DNA from: Halomonas smyrnensis AAD6
GTDB lineage: Bacteria > Pseudomonadota > Gammaproteobacteria > Pseudomonadales > Halomonadaceae
Length of the DNA stretch: 64,000 bases
Assembly (NCBI RefSeq): GCF_000265245.1
Contig: NZ_AJKS02000005.1
Coordinates: 124,001-188,000, forward strand
Direction: 5' to 3'
Shown here: positions 10,346 to 18,634 of the stretch, piece after piece
Position numbering within the stretch: position 1 is the stretch's first letter
How the letters are laid out: every line of letters begins with the position of its first letter
Made by a program: the position numbers and the translations under genes
Notes under the pieces: generated by a model
Told to the model about the DNA's origin: nothing
What the model saw: only the letters and a program-made list of their open reading frames with translations
Databases searched by the model: none

Positions 10346-11179
10346 ATGCCGATTCGCCCCCTGCTGATTGCACCTCTCGCCGCCCTGTTATCGCTCGGTG
10401 GCTGCGGAATGGTGCCCCAGCGCGAAGCGCCCCCCGAGCCCGTCACCCAGCAGGCCTTCGCGAATCGCATGGATCGGCTCCAGGCCGACCTGGCCGACCG
10501 CTGCGACGCCACGCTCCAGGCCCAGTCGGCGCACCGCGAGGAGCAGCTGGGCCTGCGCGCCGACGTGCGCGAACTGGGATACCTGCTGCGCAACGTGCGC
10601 GGCGAGCTCGAGACGCTGCGCGGCGAGACACGCCAGGAGCCGACGTCCCGCAATTGCCCGGTGGTCGACGAGCGGCTCGACAAGAAGACCCTGGTCGGTC
10701 GCAGCGAGTGGATCGGCCTGCCCGAGGTGGGCACCTATCTGGAAGCACGTATCGATTCCGGTGCCGAAATGTCGTCGCTGTCGGCCACCGAGATCACGCC
10801 GTTCGAGCGTGACGGCGAAGACTGGGTGCGCTTCAAGCTGGGCCTCAACGACGAGGACAGCGTGATCGAGTCCAAGCGCGACGAGTGGATTGAGGCGCCT
10901 GTCGAGCGCCGGGTCCGCGCCGCCCAGGCCAACGGCGACGCCTCGCGGCCGGTGATTCGCCTGCTGCTGACGCTGGGGCCGCTGCGCGAGAGCGTGGAGT
11001 TTACCCTCGATGACCGCACCCATCTCGACTCTCCGGCGCTGCTGGGCCGTCGTTTCCTGATGGATATCACCATCGTCGACGTGGCCCGCCGGCATATCTA
11101 CGATCGCCCCGAATTTTCCTCGCCGTCGGCAGCGGATGCCGACGCGCCCGAGACACAAGACGAGACGACGGCGCCCTGA
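10346..11179 (+). CDS. Retropepsin-like (RimK-linked) aspartyl protease lipoprotein
   Basis: Predicted periplasm-facing lipoprotein (277 residues) with a retropepsin-like domain of the family once called ATP-dependent zinc protease. The start at 10346 (AAGGA upstream) begins a signal peptide with lipobox LGGC (Cys20). Residues about 35-95 form a heptad-rich coiled coil. The protease domain begins near GLPEVGTYLEARIDSGAEMSSL; D137-S138-G139-A140 is the D-S/T-G catalytic motif, and a single copy suggests an active homodimer. It is first of three genes with the transglutaminase-TM and ATP-grasp proteins, a combination known from comparative genomics. The domain is called with confidence; its substrate is unknown. 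Confidence 0.85.
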   Translation: MPIRPLLIAPLAALLSLGGCGMVPQREAPPEPVTQQAFANRMDRLQADLADRCDATLQAQSAHREEQLGLRADVRELGYLLRNVRGELETLRGETRQEPTSRNCPVVDERLDKKTLVGRSEWIGLPEVGTYLEARIDSGAEMSSLSATEITPFERDGEDWVRFKLGLNDEDSVIESKRDEWIEAPVERRVRAAQANGDASRPVIRLLLTLGPLRESVEFTLDDRTHLDSPALLGRRFLMDITIVDVARRHIYDRPEFSSPSAADADAPETQDETTAP

Positions 11180-11221
11180 TCCCGTCAGCGAAGCCCACGT
11201 CACGCGTCCAAGGAAGCCGAC

Positions 11222-12733
11222 ATGTCCCGACTGCCCTTTTATCTGATCGTCGCCCTGCTGCTGGTCACCGGCATTGCCATGAGCGTCCATCGCCATGTCC
11301 AGTTCGAGGTCCCCTGGACGCCGGGCGAACAGCGCCAGGTCTGGGAGATCGAAGCCCAGGTCGACTTCCGCGCCGACGGCGGCCCGGCCAGGGTCGAAAT
11401 GGCCCTGCCTTCCACCCAGCCCGGCTTCCGGGTGCTCACCGAGCACACCGCCTCGCCCGGCTATGGCCTGAACTACCTCGAGGAGAACGGCGCGCGCCGT
11501 GCCCTGTGGTCGGTACGCGAGGCCGAGGGCAACCAGCAGCTCTATTACAGTGCCCAGGTCCTGGTCGCGCCGAACGCAGAGGCCGGTGACGTGCCGCCGC
11601 CGCGCCCGGTGCCGAACGTGGTCTGGGAGCCGCCCTATGACACCGCGGCCCAGGAAGTCATCGACCACGCCTGGTCGCGCAGCGCCGATCCCTTCACCTT
11701 CGCCCAGCAGCTGATCAGCGACTTCAGCGACGAGCGGCGTGGCGAGAACGTGCGCCTGCTGCTGACCCAGTTCGATCGCTCGCCGCTGCTGCTGCGCCTG
11801 TTCCATCAGGCCGGCGTCCAGGCGCGAGCGGTCAGCGGCCTGACGCTGGAGAACGGCCGCCGTCGCCAGGCCCTGAACATCTGGCTCGAGGTCTACGACG
11901 GCAACGAGAGCGCCTTGTTCGATCCGGCCACCGGACAACGCGGCCGCCCGGACAACCTGCTGCTGTGGGAGAACGCCGGCCAGTCGGTGCTGGAGGTCCA
12001 GGGCGGGACCAACTCCCGGATCAGCTTCTCGATGATCTCGCGCAACCAGCCCGCCGCCGCCGCGGTGCGCAGCCAGGTGGCCAAGGACGCCGACACCCTG
12101 CTCAACTTCTCGATCCACAGCCTCCCGCTCGAGGAGCAGGCGCTGTTCCAGACCATCCTGCTGATCCCCATCGGCGCGCTGGTGGTGGTGCTGCTGCGGG
12201 TGCTGGTAGGGATCAAGACATCGGGCACCTTCATGCCGGTGCTGATCGCCCTGGCCTTCATCCAGACCTCGCTGGTGACAGGACTGGTCGGCTTCCTGCT
12301 GGTCGTGGCCGTGGGCCTGGTGATCCGCAATTACCTGTCCTACTTGAACTTGCTACTGGTGGCCCGGGTGACGGCGGTGATCATCACGGTCATCGCCATC
12401 ATCTCGCTGTTCTCGGTGCTGTCGTTCCGCATGGGCCTCAACGCCGGGCTGCAGATCACCTTCTTCCCGATGATCATCCTGTCGTGGACCATCGAGCGCA
12501 TGTCGATCCTGTGGGAAGAGGAAGGTCCCAAGGAAGTGCTGATCCAGGGCGGCGGCAGCATGCTGACCGCGGTGCTGGCCTACCTGGCGATGAACAACCC
12601 CTGGATCCGCCACATCACCTTCAACTTCCTCGGGGTGCAGCTGATCCTGATGGCGCTGATTCTGATGCTCGGCAACTACACCGGCTACCGGCTGCTGGAG
12701 CTGCGTCGCTTCAAGCCGGTCACGGAGGACTGA
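11222..12733 (+). CDS. Inactive transglutaminase fused to a 7TM domain (UUP1-type membrane protein)
   Basis: Membrane protein of 503 residues: one N-terminal TM (FYLIVALLLVTGIAM), a periplasmic domain of about 250 residues with a transglutaminase-like fold (HQAGVQARAVSGLTLENGRRRQALNIWLEVYDG), then a C-terminal block of about seven hydrophobic helices from about residue 305 (TILLIPIGALVVVLLRVLVG onward). The canonical Cys-His-Asp triad of transglutaminases is not evident, consistent with the family label inactive. AAGGA lies before the ATG. It sits between the retropepsin lipoprotein (42 bp upstream) and the ATP-grasp ligase (4 bp downstream), so the three are surely one operon; a role in making or processing an envelope peptide is inferred. 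Confidence 0.86.
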   Translation: MSRLPFYLIVALLLVTGIAMSVHRHVQFEVPWTPGEQRQVWEIEAQVDFRADGGPARVEMALPSTQPGFRVLTEHTASPGYGLNYLEENGARRALWSVREAEGNQQLYYSAQVLVAPNAEAGDVPPPRPVPNVVWEPPYDTAAQEVIDHAWSRSADPFTFAQQLISDFSDERRGENVRLLLTQFDRSPLLLRLFHQAGVQARAVSGLTLENGRRRQALNIWLEVYDGNESALFDPATGQRGRPDNLLLWENAGQSVLEVQGGTNSRISFSMISRNQPAAAAVRSQVAKDADTLLNFSIHSLPLEEQALFQTILLIPIGALVVVLLRVLVGIKTSGTFMPVLIALAFIQTSLVTGLVGFLLVVAVGLVIRNYLSYLNLLLVARVTAVIITVIAIISLFSVLSFRMGLNAGLQITFFPMIILSWTIERMSILWEEEGPKEVLIQGGGSMLTAVLAYLAMNNPWIRHITFNFLGVQLILMALILMLGNYTGYRLLELRRFKPVTED

Positions 12734-12737
12734 TCGC

Positions 12738-13718
12738 ATGTGGACCTCCCCGGGCAAGCTGCGCGCCAAGGGCATCATCGGCATGAACCAGCGCAACATC
12801 CGCTATATCGGCCGCTACAACGACCGGCGGCTGTATCCGCTGGTCGACGACAAGCTCCAGACCAAGCTGCTCGCCCAGCGGTACGACATCACCACGCCGG
12901 CGCTGATCGGCACCGTCTCGACCCAGTTCGGCATCAAGCGCATCCACGAGATGCTGGCCGCCCACGGCGGCTTCGTGATCAAGCCGGCCAAGGGCAGCGG
13001 CGGCAAGGGCATTCTGGTCATCGAACAGCGCGACGGCGCGCACTTCGTCAAGCCCAGCGGCGCCCACCTCACCCTGGAGGACGTCGAACGCCACGTGTCG
13101 AACATTCTCTCGGGGCTCTATTCGCTGGGTGGCTCACCGGACGTGGCGGTGATCGAGGCGCTGATCGACTTCGACGAATCCTTCGCCGAATACAGCTACG
13201 AGGGCGTGCCGGACATCCGCGTGATCGTCTTCCAGGGCTATCCGGTGATGGCCATGATGCGGCTGTCGACCGCCGCCTCCGACGGCAAGGCCAACCTGCA
13301 CCAGGGCGCGGTCGGCGTGGGCATCGACATCGCCAGCGGCACGGCGATCCGCGGCGTGCAGTTCGACCGGGCCCGTCACGACCACCCGGACACCGGCCAC
13401 GAGCTGGCCAGCCTGCGCATTCCCGGCTGGAAGACGCTGCTCGAACTGGCCGCCAGCTGCTACGAGATGACGGCGCTGGGCTACCTCGGCACTGACATGG
13501 TGATCGACCGCCAGCACGGGCCGATGCTGCTGGAGCTCAACGCCCGCCCGGGGCTGGCGATCCAGATGGCCAACGGCGAGGGGCTGCGCAAGCGGCTCGA
13601 CCTCATCGAACGCCAGCCGGAGGGCGTATCGCCCGAGGAGCGCGTGGCCTTCGCCCAGCATCACTTCGCCCGCAGCAGCGAGCTGGAGCGCGTGGCGCAG
13701 GAGGCGGCCGAGGCCTGA
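12738..13718 (+). CDS. RimK-related alpha-L-glutamate ligase-like ATP-grasp protein
   Basis: ATP-grasp ligase of 326 residues (the subfamily associated with the transglutaminase-TM protein). The nucleotide-binding loop is visible in GGFVIKPAKGSGGKGILVIE (about residues 76-95), and the metal-binding end in DRQHGPMLLELNARPGLAIQ. Homologues of the wider RimK family add glutamate or other amino acids to peptide or protein C-termini; acceptor and donor here are unknown. GGAGG lies 9 bp before the ATG, inside the end of the previous gene, so translation is probably coupled. Cytosolic, unlike its two operon partners, so a made peptide would have to cross or contact the 7TM protein. Confidence 0.87.
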   Translation: MWTSPGKLRAKGIIGMNQRNIRYIGRYNDRRLYPLVDDKLQTKLLAQRYDITTPALIGTVSTQFGIKRIHEMLAAHGGFVIKPAKGSGGKGILVIEQRDGAHFVKPSGAHLTLEDVERHVSNILSGLYSLGGSPDVAVIEALIDFDESFAEYSYEGVPDIRVIVFQGYPVMAMMRLSTAASDGKANLHQGAVGVGIDIASGTAIRGVQFDRARHDHPDTGHELASLRIPGWKTLLELAASCYEMTALGYLGTDMVIDRQHGPMLLELNARPGLAIQMANGEGLRKRLDLIERQPEGVSPEERVAFAQHHFARSSELERVAQEAAEA

Positions 13719-13855
13719 GGCGGCCGCCCTGCCCGCCTCCTCGCGCGTCGCCGCTCGAAGCCACGCCACCGTCATCGTGGCCACCAACGCCCGGCTGGCT
13801 CGGGCCATGCCGGGCGCGTAGAATGTTCCCCTCAATCCTCGACCGCATGGCCCGC

Positions 13856-14305
13856 ATGACCGATTCCAGCGACCTTATACAACAGGCCGAGCGACAGTGC
13901 CACCAGCGTGGCGTGCGCTTCACTCCGATTCGCCAGCGGGTGCTGCAGATCATCGCCGACACCCGCGGCGGCCTGAAGGCCTACGAGCTGCTCGACCGCC
14001 TCGCCACCGAGCACGCGTCGGCGCGGCCGCCCACCGTGTATCGCGCCCTGGAATTTCTCATCGACCAGGGACTGGTGCACCGCATCGAATCGCTCAACGC
14101 CTACGTGGCCTGCCCCTGCCCGGAGCACGCCCACGGCTTCCAGCTCTTGATCTGCCGCGACTGCGGCCGAGTCGAGGAGCTGCACCTCGATGACATCAAC
14201 GATCGGCTCGGCCAGCGTGCCCGCGAGCTCGGCTTCGTGGTGCATCGCCAGACCATCGAGCTGCTCGGCCAGTGCGAGGCCTGCCGGTCGGCCATCGCGA
14301 CCTAA
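13856..14305 (+). CDS. zur: Fur-family regulator, Zur-like
   Basis: Metal-responsive repressor of about 149 residues. N-terminal winged helix (RGVRFTPIRQRVLQIIADTRGGLKAYELLDRL ... RPPTVYRALEFLIDQGLVHRIES) and C-terminal dimer domain with the structural zinc cysteines CRDCGRVEEL and CEACRS. The short His region CPCPEHAHGFQLL and the lack of the longer Fur HHDH loop favour Zur (zinc uptake regulator), but this is a family-level judgement. Three in-frame ATGs (13823, 13847, 13856) lack a clear ribosome site; 13856 is chosen because MTDSSDLIQQAE matches relatives. Its stop overlaps an ATG of the following frame (TAATG), so hisI may be co-transcribed. Confidence 0.8.
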   Translation: MTDSSDLIQQAERQCHQRGVRFTPIRQRVLQIIADTRGGLKAYELLDRLATEHASARPPTVYRALEFLIDQGLVHRIESLNAYVACPCPEHAHGFQLLICRDCGRVEELHLDDINDRLGQRARELGFVVHRQTIELLGQCEACRSAIAT

Positions 14306-14322
14306 TGATGCACGGAGCACCC

Positions 14323-14763
14323 ATGACCGACACCTTCAAGCGCCTGGAAGGCGCGGCACTCGACAGCCGCCGCCCGCTCGGCGAGATCCTCGATGCCATC
14401 CGCTTCAATGACGACGGCCTGATTCCCGCCATCGCCCAGCAGCATGACAGCGGCGAGGTGCTGATGATGGCGTGGATGAGCCGCGAGGCGCTGGAAGAAA
14501 CCCTGGACACCGGCCGCGTCTGCTACTGGTCGCGCTCCAAGGGCAAGCTGTGGCGCAAGGGCGAGTCCTCCGGCCAGCAGCAGCATCTGCGCAGCGCCAC
14601 CCTCGACTGCGACGGCGACACCCTGCTGATGCAGGTCGACCAGACCGGCCCGGCCTGTCACAGCGGCCGCCGCAGCTGCTTCTACGTGTCCCTCGAGGGC
14701 GACGAGGCACGCATCACCTCGGCGCCGCTGATCGACCCCGAGACCCTCTACGGCAAGCGCTGA
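14323..14763 (+). CDS. hisI: Phosphoribosyl-AMP cyclohydrolase (histidine synthesis)
   Basis: Opens the adenine ring of phosphoribosyl-AMP in the third step of histidine synthesis. Single-domain HisI of 146 residues, not fused to HisE. Signatures: MAWMSREALEETLDTGRVCYWSRSKGKLWRKGESSG (substrate site and first Zn Cys), DCDGDTLLMQVDQTGPACHSGRRSCFY (Mg aspartates and further Zn cysteines). GGAG stands 8 bp before ATG 14323; the upstream ATG at 14305 overlaps the regulator stop. Other his genes are elsewhere. Following yidD starts 4 bp after its stop. Confidence 0.93.
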   Translation: MTDTFKRLEGAALDSRRPLGEILDAIRFNDDGLIPAIAQQHDSGEVLMMAWMSREALEETLDTGRVCYWSRSKGKLWRKGESSGQQQHLRSATLDCDGDTLLMQVDQTGPACHSGRRSCFYVSLEGDEARITSAPLIDPETLYGKR

Positions 14764-14767
14764 GGTC

Positions 14768-15112
14768 ATGACCGCCCTGCTCCACCGCGTCCGGCACCTG
14801 GCCGGACGCCTCCTGACCTGGCCTCTGCTGGGCCTGGTCAAGGCCTACCAGCTGATCCTGAGCCCGCTGCTCGGGCCTCGCTGTCGCTACTGGCCGAGCT
14901 GCTCCCACTACACGGCGGAGGCGCTGAGGGTCCACGGCCCGATCCGGGGCGGCTGGCTCGGCCTGCGCCGTATCCTGCGCTGCCATCCCGGCGCCGAGGG
15001 CGGCATCGACCCGGTCCCGGGTGGCCCGAGCGAGACGCTGTGCCGGGAAGACCCCGAGCTCGACGAGCATTTCCGTTGTCGCGACGGCGACGAGGCATCA
15101 CGCTCTCGCTAG
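14768..15112 (+). CDS. yidD: Membrane protein insertion efficiency factor YidD
   Basis: Small inner-membrane-associated protein (114 residues) helping YidC/Sec insertion. Signatures of the family: amphipathic N-terminus, LVKAYQLILSPLLGPRCRYWPSCSHYTAEAL and GGWLGLRRILRCHPGAEGGIDPVP, including the conserved cysteines. YidD is usually encoded next to rnpA and yidC; here it is displaced and sits 4 bp after hisI. The C-terminal 30 residues are acidic and variable. Convergent with the Fic gene, whose stop lies 4 bp away. Confidence 0.9.
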   Translation: MTALLHRVRHLAGRLLTWPLLGLVKAYQLILSPLLGPRCRYWPSCSHYTAEALRVHGPIRGGWLGLRRILRCHPGAEGGIDPVPGGPSETLCREDPELDEHFRCRDGDEASRSR

Positions 15113-15116
15113 CGCG

Positions 15117-16670
15117 TCAGATATCGCCACCCATGTCCCGGAAGCCCTCGGCGACCTCCCGCTCGAGCCGGGATACCAGCCGCTCGTCCGACAGGACCGG
15201 AAACTCCTTGGCCAGCTTGCCGCTGACGCTACCATGCTGGCGAATCGAGCGGATGATGCGATCGATATGATCGTCCGGCCCTTCCAGCCAGTCCTTGATC
15301 GCCAGCCGTGTCTGGTGCCAGGCGCGCTGAAGCGCCGCCTGTCGGTGCATCTCATGCTCCAGCGTATGGCGCACGATATCCAACAGGTATTCGACCTGCC
15401 GCGTCAGGTCGGGATATCGCCAGCTGGCGGCCGCCTGCTCGTAGGCGGTGAAGACAAAATCGGACTCGATGCCATCTTCATAGCACCGCCGTTCAGCAGA
15501 AAACGTGGCCGCCGCGCGGAAGGCGTCCATCAGCGGGCGTGAATAGAGTTCCAGGATATGATCGTACTCGGCGCGCCGAATGGCCGAAGAAGTAATGGCC
15601 GCGGAGACCGGCAGAATGAAGGGCGCTGGCACCGCTTCGTCTCGACGCAGTACATCATTGACAAGAAAGCGGGACACGCGACCGTTGCCGTCGGCCAGGG
15701 GATGCAGGAAGACGAAGCCGAAGCTGGCCACCGCCGCCCTCAGGATCGGCGGCGCTCCTTCGGTGACATCCAGGAAATGGCGCAGCCCGTCCAGCATGGC
15801 AGGCAGCCAGTCCCAGCGCGGGCAGACATAGTGTACGACCGTGCCATCCTGCAGCGAACGGCTGCCGACGAAGACCGGCGACAGCCGCAGCCCGGGCCGG
15901 ATCGTCGATATTCCCAGAATGGCACGCTGCAGATCCTCGAGGGCATGTCGGTCCAGCGAGTCAGGCAGGTTCCCGCAATAGGCTTCCATCGCCTCGGCAA
16001 ACCGCTGGATGCGATCCCGATGTCCGCCTTCGCGCTCGATCACGAAGCTGGCCCGACTCTCCTTGATCGTCAGCCAGACGGCGCTTCGCAGCAGGATGTC
16101 GGTGCCGAACTCGCCCTTCATCGCCTCAAGCTGCGCCGCAATATCATAGTGGCCGGTACTCTCGACGCCCGGCGTACGGCGTATCAGCGGGCAGTAGGAT
16201 GGCGTGCCTGGCAGGTTGTCGTTGATTCGCCAGCGGCGATTGCGTACCGCGCTGGTCCGGGTCACGTAATATCGTGAGTCGAGCGCATCGCGGTAGTTGC
16301 CGCCCATGTGCTCGACGTCCAGCTCCCGGCCCGTCAGCCACTCGAAGAAAAAGCCGGCACGGCGCGCATACTGACCGGTCGGCTCCCGCCGCATCCACTC
16401 GGCCAGCTCCGTTTCCGGCAGCACATCGAACAGGCGTGCGAGAAATTCCAGGTGAATGCCCTCGTGCTTCAGGGCAAAGGTTAGCTGGGCGCTCAGGGTA
16501 TCGGCGGGCCGCATGGCCTCCAGATAGGTCTCGAGGCGACTTCCCCCAAGCTCATGGGTGTGGCGCGTACTGCCGATACGGCTGGTAATGGCAAACGGCT
16601 GGGTCGTCTCGACGCCGTAGCGGCGCGCGAGCCAGCCGTAGCCGATTTCATCCCGAGTTTTCGCCGTCAA
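15117..16670 (-). CDS. Fic domain protein, predicted AMP/NMP-transferase
   Basis: Fic proteins transfer AMP or other phosphate-containing groups to target hydroxyls. This 517-residue protein has a long N-terminal part (1-280) and the Fic core with active-site motif HPLADGNGR (His323 to Arg331), close to the consensus HPFx(D/E)GNGR. A likely autoinhibitory helix is ESRASFVIERE (Ser208, Glu212), but the residue after the Glu is Arg and not the usual Gly/Asn. The C-terminal 100 residues are helical. The only start is TTG at 16670-16668, immediately after repeated AACGATTAT elements. Target unknown; no antitoxin gene is seen, so it may be a self-regulated class II/III Fic protein. Confidence 0.85.
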   Translation of the reverse strand: MTAKTRDEIGYGWLARRYGVETTQPFAITSRIGSTRHTHELGGSRLETYLEAMRPADTLSAQLTFALKHEGIHLEFLARLFDVLPETELAEWMRREPTGQYARRAGFFFEWLTGRELDVEHMGGNYRDALDSRYYVTRTSAVRNRRWRINDNLPGTPSYCPLIRRTPGVESTGHYDIAAQLEAMKGEFGTDILLRSAVWLTIKESRASFVIEREGGHRDRIQRFAEAMEAYCGNLPDSLDRHALEDLQRAILGISTIRPGLRLSPVFVGSRSLQDGTVVHYVCPRWDWLPAMLDGLRHFLDVTEGAPPILRAAVASFGFVFLHPLADGNGRVSRFLVNDVLRRDEAVPAPFILPVSAAITSSAIRRAEYDHILELYSRPLMDAFRAAATFSAERRCYEDGIESDFVFTAYEQAAASWRYPDLTRQVEYLLDIVRHTLEHEMHRQAALQRAWHQTRLAIKDWLEGPDDHIDRIIRSIRQHGSVSGKLAKEFPVLSDERLVSRLEREVAEGFRDMGGDI

Positions 16671-16729
16671 AACGATTATCCCGCTGAAAGAACGATTATA
16701 TATCCAGCCATGCTCATAAAAATGATTAT
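16671..16729 (-). promoter_or_regulatory. Phased repeats and -10 box upstream of the Fic gene
   Basis: Three near-identical 9-mers lie just upstream of the Fic start: AACGATTAT at 16671-16679 and 16691-16699 and AATGATTAT at 16721-16729. Their starts are 20 and 30 bp apart, about two and three helical turns, so they face the same side of the DNA. On the transcribed strand the middle copy (ATAATCGTT) overlaps a perfect -10 box TATAAT (16700-16695). This looks like an operator controlling the Fic gene. The binding protein is unknown. Confidence 0.55.
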
Positions 16730-16757
16730 GTCAGGCAGGGCAGCGGGCGACCAGTGT

Positions 16758-17177
16758 TCAGGCGGCTTCCTGCTCGGCGACCCGATAGATGCGCTCGAGC
16801 ATGGCGTTCAGGCCATTGCTGCGCGTCGGCGAGAGATGCTTGTCGAGGCCCAGATCCTTGAGGAAGTGCGGGCTGGTGTCGCGGATGTCCTCCGGGCGGC
16901 GGTCGTCGTAGATACGCATCAGCACGGCGATCAGCCCGGAGACGATGGCGGCGTCGGAGATCGCCTGGAAGCGGAGCCGCTCGCCGTCGCGCTCATGGTG
17001 CATCCAGACGTTGGACTGGCAGCCCTGGATCTTCAGCTCGTCGCGCTTCCACTCCTCGGGGAAGGTCGGCAGCTGCTTGCCCAGGTCGATGATGTACTGG
17101 TAGCGGTCCATCCAGTTGTCGAACATCTCGAACTCGTCGACGAGTTCCTGCTGGGCCTGTTCGGCGGTCGTGGTCAT
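16758..17177 (-). CDS. sufE: Cysteine desulfurase sulfur acceptor SufE
   Basis: Accepts persulfide sulfur from SufS and passes it to Fe-S assembly. 139 residues; the active cysteine is in IQGCQSNVWM, the hallmark motif. The longer frame upstream overlaps the recombinase gene and has no similarity; the start at 17177 has AAGGAGT at proper distance and gives MTTTAEQAQQELVDEF. No sufBCDS genes adjoin it, so it is a stand-alone copy (CsdE and SufE cannot be separated by sequence alone here). nfuA, a later Fe-S carrier, lies 3 kb away. Confidence 0.92.
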   Translation of the reverse strand: MTTTAEQAQQELVDEFEMFDNWMDRYQYIIDLGKQLPTFPEEWKRDELKIQGCQSNVWMHHERDGERLRFQAISDAAIVSGLIAVLMRIYDDRRPEDIRDTSPHFLKDLGLDKHLSPTRSNGLNAMLERIYRVAEQEAA

Positions 17178-17204
17178 GCAACACTCCTTGAAACGATTGT
17201 CGCC

Positions 17205-17233
17205 ATTATAACGGCTGGGCCCCGTCGTCGTCC
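17205..17233 (-). promoter_or_regulatory. Candidate sufE promoter in the tail of the recombinase gene
   Basis: On the reverse strand a perfect TATAAT lies at 17210-17205, 28 bp before the sufE start, with a weak -35 (GGACGA) 17 bp upstream. It overlaps the last codons of the recombinase gene, so sufE may be transcribed independently. Confidence 0.45.
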
Positions 17234-18441
17234 GCCCCCGACGACAGTCCGTGACGCGACTGCTGGCGATGCCACTCGGCGTCCTCGGCGTGCAGGTAGC
17301 GGGCGGTGGTGTCGAGCCGCGAATGCCGGGCCGTCTCGGCGAGATAGCGCAGCTCGACGCCGGCCTGGGCCTGATGCGTGAGCGCGGTATGGCGCAGCCA
17401 GTGCGGCGTGGCGCGCCGCAGCAGTGCGATCTCGCGGGCGCTTGCCCGGCCCTGGCGCGCCTCCAGGTCATCCGCCGCCCGAGCGAAGGCCTCGCGCATC
17501 AGTCGATAGAGCCGGTTCTCGCCCAGCCCGCGTTGACCATCGAGCCCTCTCAGCATCGGCGTGACCTCGTCCGGGGCGGGCTCGGGCGCGAGGCCGAGCG
17601 CCGTTCGCCACTGTCCGAGCAGGCGCATCATGTCCGGCGGCACCGGGATGCTGGCCGCCTTGCCGCCCTTCCCCACCGTGTGCCACCACCAGCGCCCCTC
17701 GCGGCGAAACACGTCCTGCATCCTCGCCGCCGCCATCTCGCCGATCCGTGGGGCCAGCAGGTAGGCGAAGCCGAACGCGAAGCGGCGACGCTCGTGCTCG
17801 AAGCGCGCCCGCGGCGTCGCATCGTCGTCCGGTGCCTCGCTCAGCCACTGCCATAGCCAGTCCCACAGCGGCTTCTCCAGGTAGCGCTCCACCCTGCCCT
17901 GGCGATTGTCCAGCCGGCGGCGCTTGTCGCGCATCAGCCTGAACGGGTTGTGCCCGACCCAGCCCGCCTCCACCAACCAGGCGAACAGCCCCTGCAGGAT
18001 CACCAGGCACTGCCGGCGGCTGGCCGGCGACAGCGGGCCGCGAAACGGCCGCCAGCGCGGATCGTGGCGCGGCCGGGTCGGCCCGACCCAGCGCTCGCGG
18101 GGCTGCGGATCGGCCAGGAAAGCCTCGAAGGCGTCCAGATGATCGCGGCGCATCTCGCCGAGCGCGAGCTCCTGCTCGGCCAACCACAGCAGCAGCCGCT
18201 CCGCTTCCCGCCGATAGGCCCGCTGGGTGTTGGGGCTGGCGCGATACTCGCCGAGCCACTGGGCCACCGCCTCGGCATCGCTGGTCGCGACGATATGGGC
18301 GTGTCCGGCGGCCGGAGCCACCGTCGATGCCGTCGACGGCTCGCCCCGACTCACGACATCGCCCAGCACCTCGCCCATCGTCTCGTTCAGCGCCGCCGCC
18401 CGAGACATCAGCGCGCCCGGCTTCTCGCTATCCCTTTCCAC
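17206..18441 (-). CDS. Tyrosine-type site-specific recombinase (host-like composition)
   Basis: 411-residue phage-integrase-family recombinase with all catalytic residues: Arg232 (APRIGE), Lys261 (GKGGKAA), His347-x-x-Arg350 (PHWLRH), His373 (ARHSRLDTT) and nucleophile Tyr382 (RYLH). An N-terminal SAM-like arm-binding domain spans about 55-170. The GTG at 18441 is used because GGGAGG lies upstream. Unlike the integrase at 50968 it is not beside a tRNA and has GC-rich codons like its neighbours. It is divergent from a KfrA-like gene across an AT-rich spacer with repeats, and sits between sufE and nfuA. It could be a domesticated or XerC-like recombinase; its target site is not identified. Confidence 0.85.
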   Translation of the reverse strand: MERDSEKPGALMSRAAALNETMGEVLGDVVSRGEPSTASTVAPAAGHAHIVATSDAEAVAQWLGEYRASPNTQRAYRREAERLLLWLAEQELALGEMRRDHLDAFEAFLADPQPRERWVGPTRPRHDPRWRPFRGPLSPASRRQCLVILQGLFAWLVEAGWVGHNPFRLMRDKRRRLDNRQGRVERYLEKPLWDWLWQWLSEAPDDDATPRARFEHERRRFAFGFAYLLAPRIGEMAAARMQDVFRREGRWWWHTVGKGGKAASIPVPPDMMRLLGQWRTALGLAPEPAPDEVTPMLRGLDGQRGLGENRLYRLMREAFARAADDLEARQGRASAREIALLRRATPHWLRHTALTHQAQAGVELRYLAETARHSRLDTTARYLHAEDAEWHRQQSRHGLSSGADDDGAQPL

Positions 18442-18634
18442 GGCCGTTTACACCTCCCTCGTGGCTATTGCGTCACAGCGGGCGGTCGAAACAGGTGCCT
18501 GACCACCCTTCCCGCCGGCTTTCATCCGCACTTCGCCCTTTGAATTCAATCATCTGCTCCACCCGGCCGCAGTATCGACGTTACGCACCAGATAATCAAG
18601 ATAAGCCGCGTAATCTTGCTTTTATGTCTTTTTT

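Noticed and set aside
17206..18441. Recombinase as marker of a second genomic island
   Set aside because: Neighbours on both sides (sufE, nfuA, metH, hisI) are core genes, base composition is host-like and no flanking repeat or tRNA was found.
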